DNA of 64,000 nucleotides, taken from positions 124,001 to 188,000 of the forward strand of contig ML991771.1 of assembly GCA_010094025.1 (NCBI GenBank), in the 5' to 3' direction. This document shows, piece after piece, positions 23,025-33,768 of the stretch. Position 1 is the first letter of the stretch. Every line of letters begins with the position of its first letter. Under the pieces are notes generated by a model. The model saw nothing but the letters and a program-made list of their open reading frames with translations. It was not told where the DNA came from and did no database searches. Both the position numbers and the translations under genes were made by a program. This DNA is from Viridothelium virens (Eukaryota; Ascomycota; Dothideomycetes; Trypetheliales; Trypetheliaceae).

Positions 23025-23923
23025 ATGCCACGTCGAAGGGAAAGTACTTTCTCGCTGGTCGTGCTTAGCTTTGTTTTCTATATTCTTTCAATCGACGCCC
23101 AAGAAACCGTCTTCACTCTATATACGACGGCAAACTGTACATCGAGCAAGGCGCAGAATTTTACCCCAACTGCTTCGGGATCTTTCAGCATTCAGGCACA
23201 AGGTCTGCCCGTGCTGAGTGTCAAAGTCCTCCAGTTCGCCCCAGGCTGCACTGGTAACTCAACAGACAGGCTATTGAGAGGCTTTTTTTTGGTTGGCTAA
23301 TACCCTCAGCGACTATCTATTCGGACCCCTATTGTAGAGACGATGCCACCGACGCTGATTACTGGCGCTGTGCCTCGTATGGGGGTCGGCAGATCCAGTC
23401 ACTAAGTACGGATCTATGTGATGTTGCGCTTCCCAATCCTGACGCTTGGCCAACCTCACCAAACGCCTTCTTGAGCACTATCTCGTCATCTGAGGCCCGG
23501 ACGTTGACTGGGTCCCCTAAATATCTAGTTTCCTCTCAGCAGTCGTCATCATCGATACTTGCATCTTTAACGAACCATCCACCGCAGGAAACGTCAGAGT
23601 CGAGTGCTTTCGACGGAGCTACCCTTCAGCCAACCAAAATGCCAGACATCCAAACAGGTAGCTCACAGACTTTAGCTCCATCCAGCGATATATTGTCTAC
23701 GGCGGGAACCTCGACCACGGACAATGCCAACAGCGATAATTCAGGCCGTTATGCCAATGCTTCAAACCTCTCAACCATAATCGGCACTGCCGTTGGAATA
23801 CCCGTTGGCCTCCTTACGGTTATAGTCACAGTGTATTTTGGCTGCAAAGAGCTGAGGACGAAAATGCGCAGAGATCAACGGGGATCAGAATTGAGTTTGG
23901 TTTCAGTGCATGGTCACTCATGA
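23025..23923 (+). CDS. Single-pass surface protein with Cys-containing ectodomain and Ser/Thr-rich stalk
   Basis: Two exons, 23025-23253 and 23310-23923 (56-nt intron), 280 residues. A signal peptide (MPRRRESTFSLVVLSFVFYILSIDA) is followed by an ectodomain with Cys residues in pairs (TTANCTSSK, FAPGCT, DPYCRDD, YWRCASY, TDLCDVA). A Ser/Thr-rich stalk of about 100 residues precedes one membrane segment (IIGTAVGIPVGLLTVIVTVY) and a short basic cytoplasmic tail. This architecture is common in fungal cell-wall sensors and mucin-like proteins, but I see no WSC signature, so the function is open. The start was chosen because it places the hydrophobic core at the N-terminus; the frame is open further upstream. 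Confidence 0.75.
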
Positions 23924-24463
23924 TAACATATTTTGTACCGCGGTATTATTGTGGCAATGCTGGTTGCACTACAAATCTAGCAAAAGCCCGATTCCTGTTG
24001 TGGTCACCCAGTGCGCTTTCGGTCCAAGCTCGATTCTAGGATCAAAGTCACTTCAATGGTTGTGGCTTGGCTATATCGTTAGGTTTGAACCAGGATTAGG
24101 GAAAACCTCTCTTGTCTTGCCTGTCTCCTGGTCTGGGAGATTTGGCCGTAGGCAATGTCTAATTAATGGGCTCTCTCCCCTAGAGTGTGGAGTTTAACAG
24201 ATGGGTAGTCAAGCTTCACTGATAGTGCTGGGCAATTACATGGCAATTGTCTGGCCGAGGCTTCGTGTTCATTTCCTTCAACTTCAGGCTGTCAGCAGAA
24301 GTGGTCTCATATCATCAATGTTTATTTTATTCGATATGTCCTACGGGAAGATTGGAGGACGTTGACCATCTCTTGGTCAAATGATAGAAATGACTGAATT
24401 CTGCCCCTCAAGCTAGCTTCATATTACCTGGCCGATCCGTATTAACATAAAGAAAGATACCAT
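23924..24463. other. Intergenic, convergent
   Basis: 540 bases between convergent genes. Nothing supportable seen. Confidence 0.5.
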
Positions 24464-26614
24464 TTATGTCGTTGATTGTTTCTCACGAGCGCTGGAATCC
24501 GACTCCTCCGCCGCTTCTTCCTCGAGAAGCTGTGCCTCGACAAGAGGACCCTTGTAGAACTTGCGTCCGCCAGCCCACCAATAGATTAGCGCAAAGATGA
24601 GAATCAGTGCTAAGAATGCAATCGCGTAATTCATCGTATCTCCACTGACGGGTCGCTCTGTTGGGAGTATGAAGATAATCGTGACGAAGAAGGTCCAAAT
24701 GCAAGCCCATGCATTCACGAATAAGCCCCATTTCCCCATGTTGAAAGGTCCAGGAGTAAAGCTTTTGGAAAGGATCTTGCAAAAGATCGGAATACAATAT
24801 GACCAGTCCAACGCGATTGCAGTCACATTGAAGACACCAGAAATGGCGGCGTAAGATCCAAGTCCGATCAGATTGATGAGGATGCAGCAAAGGACGGAGA
24901 GCCAGACGGCGTACAGCGGAATCCCCGTAAATTTGTTGACTCTGGTCCACACGTTGGGGAATGGGAGGAGACGATCACGAGAGAAGGCAAAGACTGTTCG
25001 GCCAAGCGCTTGAGTAGCAGTGAAGCAGACAAACTGTAGGATGATGAAGGCACAAACGGTATAGACGACACCGCCAGCAGGACCAAGAGAGTTAAAGTAG
25101 ATTTGCGCAACCGGTTGTTCCAGTGCGTTGTCGAGATCGGCCGGATCTCCCATGACAAAGACAAGGACGATGTTGAAGAGGAAGCCCGTCACATAGGTGA
25201 AAAGCATGGCAAGGAAGATGGCCCAGGGTGCTTTCTTTTCGGGCTCTGAGATCCTACAGACATACCGTAAGTAATAGTCCTTCCATAGTTGGATGCCTAG
25301 TTTTGAAGAGTAGAACAAGACTTACTCTTCAGCAATGTGAGCAGTAGCATCATAATCCGTCATGGTCCAACTGACACTGAGAAAACCGAAAAGCCACGCC
25401 CACCCGACGGGCGTCCAGCCACTTGTCGAATTCACGTCCCCGAAGGCATAGCCAGCGTCATGGCGATTCTCCTTTGGAGTCTTTGCGAGGAGCGCAATCG
25501 CACATGTCACCAAGACAAGCACATGGAAGATGACGTAAGTTTTTGTGACCTTCTCCATCCAGTACGTACTCAAAGAATTAATCAACCCGCAGATGACGGT
25601 CAGTCCAGCCATGACACCGATGATCTGACCAGTCGTGGCCACGTAGTTGAAGCTGGCGCCATCAGCTGTTTGAATTTGTCCAGAGCCCAGACTGACAGCC
25701 GCGAGAAGAAGCTGGGCAGATCCATACTCGGAAGATGCAACACCTGCAACCTGACCGAGAAGATTGAGCCATCCAACGACCCAAGAAACTGAGGGGACCC
25801 ATTTTGGTGAAATGAGTCGTGAGATGGTGTAGTACAAGCCACCACTGGTAGGGTAGGCAGAGACCAGTTCAGCGACACTCGCTGTCATACGTTGTCAGCA
25901 TGAAAAGCGAATAAAAGCATTTTAGCGAGAGGCGAGAATGGCAGATGGAGGTACAATCGGTGATCAGATTTCTTGAGTGCAGCCAACCAATCCGCTTTCA
26001 CTAAGCTAGGCGTGCTTCGAACAGGCTGCATCATTGAAAGCGCGCGTCAAGTCCAGCGTAGTGTTGACCGAGGCAGGCAAGAGTCTGCTTGGTCTTGACT
26101 GGAGAATCTCTCCAATGATGGGTTCCTCTTGGGAATACCGACGAAAATCAAGAGGGAGAAAGAAATGACGTACCCGCTATGCACATGCAACCCACACCGC
26201 TAATAGCCCAGCACCACACTGCAGAGGATGCACCTCCAGCGAACAGCGGATATGAAAAAGTCGTGCTGATTGTAGCAAACAATCCACTGATGCTGACAGC
26301 AAAGGAGAACGTTGAAAGATAGCCAAATTCTCGTCGAAAAACCTATTGTCACACAGAAAAATTGTCGCGTTAGGGCATTGTTGCATTGGGCGTTGTTGCA
26401 GACGCATTCAAAGGGGCCGTAGGGAGAAGGGTCAAGTGGAGAATTTTCTTACGGGCTTGTATCCAAACTGCTCAGCAAGGGCGCGGTCAGCTTTGCTGAG
26501 GTCTTCGATTTGGACGGTGTTGCGGCGGCCATGGCTATCCTGGAGTTCGATGGCACCCACACTGCGCTTGCGCAGGTAACTTGCATTGCCGTCCGGCCTC
26601 AATTCGGAGGACAT
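24464..26614 (-). CDS. Amino-acid/GABA permease (APC superfamily)
   Basis: Plasma- or vacuolar-membrane transporter of the fungal GABA/amino-acid permease group. Four exons: 26614-26453, 26342-26174, 25881-25326 and 25253-24464; introns of 110, 292 and 72 nt; 558 residues with about 12 membrane segments. Landmarks are FGYKPVFRREFGYLSTFSFA (start of TM1), SVAELVSAYPTSGGLYYTI, MTDYDATAHIAEEISEPEKK (the loop typical of this group) and ALGRTVFAFSRDRLLPFP. A short acidic tail ends the protein. The 292-nt intron is the longest in the window; the sequence on either side of it is contiguous with the family. The substrate (GABA, choline or another amine) cannot be read from sequence. Confidence 0.93.
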
Positions 26615-27329
26615 GATATCTTGAGTTTCCTAAAAAGGACCAAAGAGTATAGATGATGAGGGCCTATTGGCGAATGCTTCACCTCCACTTCCGAATTCGT
26701 GCAAACCGCCTGATATCAACGCAGTACAAGGTAGGATCGTTAGTCGCCTGCTGCATGTAGTTCGCTAGCTAGAAAACCTAGAGTCGCAACTGACAACACC
26801 TTTTCCTCGAGGCGAGCAGAGTCTGTCCTCGTCGCAGTTGAAGAGGAAGGAAGAAATGCGAGCGCAAGGCCGACTCAGATAAGGCCGGGGTATGATGTTC
26901 TGGAAGCGCAAAAGTTCTCCCGAGGCGGCCATTGGCAGGACTGGCTTCCCACCCATCATCGTCAGATGTTTAGCGATCGGCGCCTCAGCCTCTTAGTGAT
27001 GTACCGTAGAGTGGTAGCGTCCTTCTGTGGTGCACAGACGCAGAACATCAAATTTTTCAGATGGCCATTGCCGATTGGCTCCAGTAGAGCAGCTGACGGG
27101 GCGAAAGGTCATATTCGTCTTTGAATGAATGGAGCACCCCAATTCTGAGTGACGACGAGATGAGGTGAGATGGATCAATGAGCTGAATCGAGACACTTTG
27201 AAGTTGGAGATAAGATAACCAGGTGGTGAGGTTATGCCAAATCTGGGATCTTCACGAGGATTTAGAGCACGCGAGCAAAATTGAAACAGTGCAAAAGAGA
27301 CGGAGAGACTTTCCCCACAACGGACTTAC
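26615..27329. other. Intergenic between permease and gap-interrupted gene
   Basis: About 700 bases holding the permease promoter and perhaps later exons of the gene interrupted by the gap. I could not find a convincing exon. Confidence 0.4.
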
Positions 27330-27579
27330 CAACCAATTTAGNNNNNNNNNNNNNNNNNNNNNNNNNNNNNNNNNNNNNNNNNNNNNNNNNNNNNNNNNNN
27401 NNNNNNNNNNNNNNNNNNNNNNNNNNNNNNNNNNNNNNNNNGGTGGCGAGGGCGTGGATTTCGAAACTGTGGGTGTGGGTTGTGGAAGGGGAAGTTGGGC
27501 TTGTGGGAGTTGTAGTGCTGTGGGGTGAGGTCACAGATGCGGATTCGACGGTTTCGATGGTGGTTGTGGTGGTTGCCAT
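27330..27579 (-). CDS. Unidentified gene start, interrupted by assembly gap (partial)
   Basis: An ATG at 27579 opens 46 codons of Thr/Ser/Pro-rich sequence (MATTTTTIETVESASVTS, then HTHSFEIHALAT) that run into the gap. Past the gap the reverse strand reads TTGGTTG|GTAAGT, a strong splice donor after 27330, which suggests the coding exon continued to there. I do not recognise the protein and cannot find the next exon. Because the gap length is probably arbitrary, the two sides may not be one exon. Confidence 0.3.
27342..27441. other. Assembly gap (100 N)
   Basis: Exactly 100 N, a conventional placeholder length, so the true distance is unknown. Confidence 0.98.
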
Positions 27580-28156
27580 GGTGGATTGAGGAGCTGTCTT
27601 GTATGATATTGGGAAGGAATAGAGGGAGAAAAGACTAGAAAGACTGAAATATAGAGAACGAGGAAAAGAAAGTAAGAAGATATGAAATAGAATATCAATG
27701 TACTTGAGTCATCAAGTCTTTTGTCATGAAGCCACTGGGCTTTGACCCCACCATACCACGCCCTATGAGTGGGGAGATGATATCTTTTCGCATACTTAGT
27801 ACTTGGGTACGTTGAGATAGCGCAAAGGGCATTGCCATTGAGCTTGAAAATGTTACGCAATGCTGACTATCTTGTGAATCCGAGCGATCATCACAAGTAG
27901 ACTTGGTTGATTAGTCTGCCCTTCGAGCTGTGCGTATTATCTGAAAATGGAGTTGTCATCTACGGTGGACCTACGATCTCGGGGCTGACAGGAATCAGTG
28001 CTAGCATCGTCTGAAGATCTCCGACATCGGCATGAGTCCTAGTCCGGAATAATTCGATGACTTTAGCAGTGGTGCAAGTAGGAGCTGTCTAAGAGGGAGC
28101 AAGGATTGAAACAGTTGGCACGTCTGGCTTATGTTTAGGCCTGCGTCTGTCGGAAT
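27580..28156. other. Intergenic upstream of TPR relic
   Basis: About 580 AT-rich bases with no supportable gene. Confidence 0.45.
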
Positions 28157-28515
28157 GTGATTTCCGAGAAATTGTTATTAGAGACCATTGAGAAGCAAAC
28201 CAGAATCTCAGGAGCCGAGAATCACAACACGTCCTCGAGATCATTACCAGCCAAGACTTACCTGAAGCGAAGACGATCAAGGGAGGCTGAGAAGCTGTTT
28301 GCGGAGATTGCAGCAGTCAGGAAGAGACTAACTGGCCAGGAGAAACGGTCCACATTAGAGTCCATGGGGAGGCTAGCTGCTACCTGCTACTAGCAGTTGA
28401 GATATGATGATGCTGCATGCATATATGACCAAGTACGCAAGAATAGGAAGAAACAATTGAGTAAGAACATCATCTTTGCTTGCAAGATTAATAAGAACTC
28501 GCGCGGTCGCAAATA
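28157..28515 (+). pseudogene. Relic of a tetratricopeptide (kinesin-light-chain-type TPR) protein
   Basis: The frame reads as about two and a half 42-residue TPR units of the kind found at the C-terminus of fungal NB-ARC/NACHT-TPR proteins: LLETIEKQTRISGAENHNT, AKTYLKRRRSREAEKLFAEI, RKRLTGQEKRSTLESMGRLA, then an in-frame TAG and QLRYDDAACIYDQVRKNRKK. Each matches the pattern of ATYxxxGRxxEAExLxxxVxxxRKRxLGxEHPxTLxSM. No upstream NB-ARC or NACHT part is visible, and the frame decays after about 28490. It is best read as a decayed tail of an NLR-like host gene. Confidence 0.6.
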
Positions 28516-28845
28516 GAATATAACCCACGAGATTTGAGAATAGGCTTCTCTTGGATTTCTAGTTCTGAAAATCATTACGGTCGGTCTCTATGTTTAGAAA
28601 TTGCTCGCAAGAAAGTGAGAATATTGGCGAAGCTTTCTCGCATTTTCGATATCGGGCTCTTGTATTCAATTCCAGGGCCCCTGCATAGAAGTGACGTGCC
28701 GTACCTCATGTTCTGGTCTTATCGATAGGAAACGCAGCAAACATTGCCAACCAATGAGTTGTTGACTGGCACCCTTCAGGAATCCGAGGACGAAGACCCA
28801 GACTCGATTGCTTACGAACTTAAATTATAGATCTGCGCTCCAGGA

Positions 28846-30131
28846 ATGACAGATCCAGGAAAAAGCGACCTCAAGCCACTTCCGCCTACACCGGTGGCAC
28901 CTAACGTTGAGCAGCGGATCATGGAAGGCAAACCGGGTTTACGAACCAACCTTGATCTTGTCAACGAGTGCGACAAGTAAGGCTCGCTCCCTCTCATTTC
29001 AGTATCCCCAATAATGGAGTAGCTTCTCCATTTCCTGCACCATATCAAAAACCTCCTCAGCCCCAACTAACACTTCCGCCCAGCTTCCCCCACCACGAAA
29101 CCGACCCTACAGTCTACGACACCCGCCTCTCCTCCTACTACGCCTTCCGCCTCTCCCGCAGCACCCCAACCCTCGGCTATGTCCTCCCCTTCGTCGCCGA
29201 GACCCTACGCGGCGTCCCCTCCTGGGTCCTCGACGACGACGAGGGCCTCCTCATCCTCCACATCCCGCAGTCCTCGAACCCCTCCTCCCCGAACAATGCC
29301 CCAGACTCCGAGCCCGGGTCCACACACGCAACGGCGGCCGAGCGCAGCGCCGTGATGGCGAGTACTGCCGCTGCGATGCGCGCCACGGGCGCATTCGACG
29401 TGCTTAAGGGTTGGCGGGATGAGCTGTACCCGGTGTATGGCGCGGGAGGGGAGCTGCTGTTCAGTATTGAGAGGGCGGCGTCGCCGTTGTTTGGGGTGGT
29501 GACGTATGGGGTGCATATGACGGTGTTCACGAAGAGCGTGTCTACGTCGTTTGTGGATTCTGGCGGGGAGTTTGGGAGTAAGAAGGAGGGGGAGGAGCAG
29601 ATCAAGATTTGGGTGCCGCGAAGGGCGAAGAGCAAGCAGACGTATGGGGGTTTCTTAGATAATTCGGTGGCAGGGGGAATTGCGGCGGGGGAGCCGGCGT
29701 TTGAGTGTTTGGTGAGGGAGGCAGAGGAAGAAGCGTCGTTGCCGGCGGAGTTGGTGAGGAGGAGAACGAAGGCGGTGGGGACGGTGTCCTATTTTCACGT
29801 TAGGGATAAGATGGCGGGAGGAGAGGCAGGATTTTTGCAGCCGGAGTGTCAGTTCGTGTATGATCTGGAGTTGAAGGAAGAGGATCGGTTGGAGCTGAGG
29901 CCGAGTGACGACGAGGTGGAAGGGTTCACTTTAATGGAGGTGGAAAAGGTCAAGGAGGCTCTGGCGAAAGGAGAGTTCAAGCCGAATTGTGCGCTTGTGC
30001 TTCTGGATTTCTTCGTCAGGCATGGACTACTGGATTGTGACAATGAGGAGAATTATATTGAGATTGTGAGTCGAATGCACAGGGGTTTCGAATTTCCGAT
30101 ACTACGGACTGGGCGGCAGGCGCCTGAATGA
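28846..30131 (+). CDS. Nudix hydrolase with DUF4743 (thiamine-pyrophosphokinase-related)
   Basis: Two exons, 28846-28976 and 29084-30131 (107-nt intron), 392 residues. The exon frame is open upstream of the true acceptor. Splicing at GCCCAG|CTTCCC (branch CTAAC just before) gives LVNECDNFPHHETDPTVY, the conserved family sequence, instead of a Pro-rich insert. The N-terminal DUF4743 region is followed by a Nudix box at about residues 240-263: GGIAAGEPAFECLVREAEEE, with Ser where the final box Gly usually sits. Relatives (yeast YJR142W, plant Nudix 20/24) hydrolyse oxidised thiamine diphosphate analogues, so damaged-cofactor cleanup is the likely role. Third codon positions are strongly GC-rich in the 5' half. 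Confidence 0.9.
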
Positions 30132-30358
30132 AATATTTGAAAGGCTCAAAAGACCTAGCACCGCCATTCGGGTATCTGATCAGGTATTGATTCCCATGGA
30201 AATCTCCAAGATTCTTGCACAAGTTCATGATGGGCTAAGAACTGTCTGTTGCTATTCATGTCTATGCAAACTCAGAGTCGAATCCTTCACACTGTGCACA
30301 ATACAATTGGCTCTCTAGATGGCCAGGAAAGCAGCTTTTGGGTCGAAGTCTTGTCGCT

Positions 30359-30712
30359 TCATTGAAAGTAGTCGATGAAGTCCTCCACAGACACATTGGT
30401 GGTACGCAGCTCGACGGAGAATGAGCTGAAGTCGGGTATAACCTCGCAAGGGGAGGCAGAAGCTCGACTAGGGCGTAGGAAGACTGTTCTGGTTGTTCTC
30501 AAACGATTCGAAGGAGGGCTCTGCGCCTGTGTCTGCTCCGGATCGAACAAGTACTCTGACAAGTTGGTGCTGCATGATGCGATACTCGACAAGCTGAAGT
30601 CGGGAAGGGTCTCGCGACGGAGGGTCGGCCCATTCTCACCTTCGACCATGAGTGTCTGGCTATCGTTGAGGGCATCGAGTGCCTCCGAAATCATATTCAT
30701 CCTCAAGATCAT
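30359..30712 (-). CDS. Small ORF overlapping the RPB8 stop, with internal duplication (uncertain)
   Basis: A 117-codon ORF whose ATG overlaps the RPB8 TGA stop (ATGA overlap). It contains two related segments 56 codons apart: ETLPDFSLSSIASCSTNLSE and EVIPDFSSFSVELRTTNVSV, i.e. an xPDFSxxS...TNxS repeat followed by an acidic/aromatic end (YLFD; FIDYF). The duplication is also visible in DNA (GCTGAAGTCGGG on the plus strand at 30425-30436 and 30593-30604). I do not recognise it. It could be 3' UTR of RPB8 containing a chance ORF, or a separate small gene. Confidence 0.25.
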   Translation of the reverse strand: MILRMNMISEALDALNDSQTLMVEGENGPTLRRETLPDFSLSSIASCSTNLSEYLFDPEQTQAQSPPSNRLRTTRTVFLRPSRASASPCEVIPDFSSFSVELRTTNVSVEDFIDYFQ

Positions 30713-31191
30713 CGCTTCATAAGTAGATAGACAGAGTCAATCCTCAGCCCCGTGAGCTTTTTGTAGGGTCCATCTATTTTGAGTAGAAGACCACCGAAAG
30801 ATACGAAGACAGAACTGGAGTAATGGTCAGGACTGATTACCTCGATTCGAACACAATGGTGCACATACATATCATCGTTCTGGCCCTCATCAAACCGATA
30901 TATTTTCCCATGACAAACGTAGTCGTACATATCAGCCAAACCTGCTTCACCAGGCTTTGGCTCTCTCCATCCTTTCTCGTCATCCTTTGTACCGTCGAGA
31001 TTCAATGTCGAAGCAAGCAATAATGTGACCGTTTCCCCTACTTGGATTGGATACAGGTCAGTGTTGATGTCGAGCGATATTTTGACCGAGTGATCGGGGC
31101 TGTTTCCAGTAATTCGAGAGACTCGGTCATACTTTTGAGGGTCCGAGCTGGTAATACTGAATTGATCTTCAAAAAGTTGAGCGTCCGCCAT
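30709..31191 (-). CDS. RPB8: RNA polymerases I, II and III shared subunit RPABC3 (RPB8)
   Basis: A single-exon 160-residue protein. The start ADAQLFEDQFSITSSDPQKY, DINTDLYPIQVGETVTLLLA, GLADMYDYVCHGKIYRF and the end SFGGLLLKIDGPYKKL...VYLLMKR match the RPB8 OB-fold family throughout. RPB8 is a structural subunit common to all three nuclear RNA polymerases. It is slightly longer than the usual 145-150 residues because of a loop around HHCVRIEVISPDHYSS. It is divergent from ELP4, with 280 bases between the starts. Confidence 0.95.
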   Translation of the reverse strand: MADAQLFEDQFSITSSDPQKYDRVSRITGNSPDHSVKISLDINTDLYPIQVGETVTLLLASTLNLDGTKDDEKGWREPKPGEAGLADMYDYVCHGKIYRFDEGQNDDMYVHHCVRIEVISPDHYSSSVFVSFGGLLLKIDGPYKKLTGLRIDSVYLLMKR

Positions 31192-31471
31192 GATGAACTT
31201 GCCAGGAGACCGGGGAAATCGAGATGTGAACGCTCCTAACCACAGTTACAGGGCTCAGTCCTTAAGTTAAAGTCGACAGCGATCGAGGGGGGCAGAGATC
31301 ATGTAAGGAAAAGGCGCATCGCTTGCACCTTGGCTCAGAGTGAGGATGTGGTGAGGTCGTGTTTCGTTGCTGCGGGACGAGGAATTTCTCAAGAGATCCA
31401 TGAGGCCCGAGCTTCATCCCACCTTCCAAAAGTTCCCACCTGCGAGCAGCCCTTCCAAGCACAATTCGCTA

Positions 31472-32724
31472 ATGGCTTTCCGCAAGAGAAATGTAGCGAT
31501 AGGCCGAACTACACAGTCCTCCGGCTCTGAGCATTCTGATTCGACTCAGAATGGATCTCCGTCGTCTTTCCCTGGAACTCGACCCTCACCAATCGACGGC
31601 CGGTTAACCACCTCAACTGGAACTGCTTCTCTTGATTCTATTACTGGTCATGCAGGGCTTCCAGTCGGACACTCGATCCTGGTAGAAGAAAGTGGAACAA
31701 CAGATTATGGAGGCGTACTACTCAAATACTTCGCTGCAGAGGGTCTTTCTCAAGGACATAGAGTTTTGGTGGCAGGTCTAGGGGAGCAATGGGGAAGGGA
31801 ACTGCCTGGCATAGTTGCAGCCGAAGCAGGTGATGCAACAAAGAAGATAGCCAAGGATAGAGATGCCGATAAGATGAAGATTGCATGGCGTTACGAAAAC
31901 TTGGGCGAATTTGGTGCAAGTGGAAGAGGTGTGTCGATATATAGCATGAATGATATCTATTCCTGGCAATTCTGCAACTAAATGTTCTGGTGCTGATATC
32001 AATTTCAGCACCAGAACGAGCATCTTCATCCAACTCAGCCATTGCGGAGGATCAGCCTTCGGTTTTCTGCCACACGTTTGACCTCACAAAGCGCTTTATT
32101 CTACCTCAGGAGAATCCGATTACCTACATTCAGCTCTCGTCTGCTCCTGCAGTGTCGCCTTTTGCACCCATCTTGACGACGCTGTCCCAGTCATTAAGCA
32201 ATTCGTCACCAGACATTATTCATCGTCTCGTCGTTCCCGCCATACTCTCGCCCGGCCTCTATCCTCCTCATTCTACCAATCCGTCACATGTGTTGCAATT
32301 CCTGCACTCCTTAAGATCGATACTTAGAGTGCACTCAAGTCGCCTAGCCACCATGCTGAGTATTCCTTTGGACCTCCATCCTCGGACCTCGTCTCTAACC
32401 CGTTGGATGGAGCATCTCTGCGACGGAGTCATTACCTTACTGCCATTTCCTCATGACGTCTCACTGGCGGCGAGTTCTGGCGCTGCAACGCAAAAGGAAG
32501 AGAAACCGCAAGGATTGGTGAAAGTATTGAAGGTACCAGTCCAGACGGAACGAGGCATGGGCGGTATGTTTGGTGGGGAGGGAGGCGAGGACCTCGCCTT
32601 TACAGTGAGCCGAAAGAGATTTGCGATCAGAGCATTCAGCTTGCCCCCTGTAGAGGGAGACGAGGAAGGGCAAAGAGGTGGAGGAGAAGGTGGAGGATTG
32701 ACCGGGAAAGACATGGAATTTTGA
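31472..32724 (+). CDS. ELP4: Elongator complex protein 4 (ELP4, PAXNEB family)
   Basis: Part of the Elp4-Elp5-Elp6 RecA-like ring needed for wobble-uridine tRNA modification. Two exons, 31472-31928 and 32009-32724 (80-nt intron), 390 residues. The start MAFRKRNVAIGR was preferred over an upstream in-frame leucine/ATG because it matches the family N-terminus. GLPVGHSILVEESGTTDYGG is the degenerate nucleotide-binding-like region, and VFCHTFDLTKRF and SRLATMLSIPLDLHPRT are conserved downstream. The donor GTGTGT is weak, but the frame and the family fit (ASGRG joins to APERASSS). Confidence 0.92.
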
Positions 32725-32828
32725 TCGAGATGGTCGCCAGAGACCAAGACCGGACGGACCTGGAAATGGAACGTAATTAATCCATCCCGTGGCTCAAAGG
32801 GCAGAGAGTTGACAAGGGCTGGTAATGA

Positions 32829-33158
32829 TTAGACTTCTCCATCTTCAGATTCTTCCCAATCGTCCTCAAGCATCTCTTCCATTTCGATCTGCTCCCAGCC
32901 AGACTGAGCTGCGCCAGACGTCATGGTCCGAGCGAATAGTCGTCCATAGGACCCCTGACGGACGTCAAGTGGGACTCCAGAGATACGAGCGCGCAAATTG
33001 TCACCGAGACAGGAGGACAGAGCCAAGTACGCTGATCAATTGCGATAAGCTGCTGCCCAAAGAAGAATTGCGCGTTTGAATTTTCGGGTGTTTTACATAC
33101 CTACGAAAAGAGTCAATGGAAAGAAGAGTAGCAGTCCGAGAAGCAGAAAAATATTCAT
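32829..33158 (-). CDS. Small conserved-looking membrane or secreted protein, 86 residues
   Basis: Two exons, 33158-33101 and 33031-32829, joined over a 69-nt intron (GTATGT...ATCAG). Exon 1 encodes MNIFLLLGLLLFFPLTLFV, a pure hydrophobic signal or anchor. Exon 2 continues AYLALSSCLGDNLRARISGV and ends in an acidic tail (WEQIEMEEMLEDDWEESEDG). Clean splice sites, frame conservation across the intron and the coherent topology support a real gene that ORF-length filters miss. I do not recognise the family. A type I/II single-pass ER protein with a short acidic cytosolic tail is the simplest reading. It is convergent with ELP4, its stop lying about 100 bases past the ELP4 stop. Confidence 0.65.
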
Positions 33159-33768
33159 TCTCTACAAGCTTGGAGTTGATATGGCGAAAAGCTTCAAATA
33201 TCTGCTACCTCAATTTTCCTCTCGATGTCGCAGCTTATCTGCAAGAACGTTCAATTCTCAAGGGAGCTTATGAAGGTTTCAGGCTCGTGACGAAGGTCAT
33301 ATAGAATTTCGACATGACCTTTGTTAGTGTGTGTTGAAAAGGGAGTCGAGGACTGTGCTGGCGGGACCATCGTATGCATTTCTGACCGGTGTTGCCGTCA
33401 TTTCGCCTATCCACCACAAACATGTCCTGATTTTCGGCAGCGCAAATAATCCACCTTTCTGTCAACCTCTCAGAGGAAAAGCGCCACATCGCATCTGCAT
33501 TGCCGCTAATCAAATTCTGCCCTTGAAGCAGATGTCTGCCAGTAAGTGTAAGTTCATTTCCTCCTTCTATATTATGTCCTAATCCAATGATTAAATTAAA
33601 ACTCATCAATCTGTCAATCTTCTGAATTTTGATGACGATACCAACTATGCTCATTATGATACCTACAAGTCGAGCGCGAATAATGGAAGAGTCAGTGTCT
33701 ATACCTAAGGACTTACTGATAGTTCCCTTACTAGATAACATCGCCTTATCTCTGGCAGGACTCAGGCG
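33159..33768. other. Divergent promoter region, small membrane gene / SEN34
   Basis: About 610 bases between divergent starts. A 157-codon reverse ORF (33268-33741) spans it but shows no family resemblance or splice support. Confidence 0.45.

Noticed and set aside
28977-29083. Pro-rich N-terminal frame of the Nudix gene upstream of 29084
   Set aside because: It is intron sequence: a GTAAGG donor, CTAAC branch and GCCCAG acceptor flank it, and removal restores the conserved NECDNFPHHETDP segment.
33268-33741. 157-codon reverse ORF between the small membrane gene and SEN34
   Set aside because: Starts with ATG but has no recognisable domain, no splice structure and sits across a divergent promoter; composition looks random.
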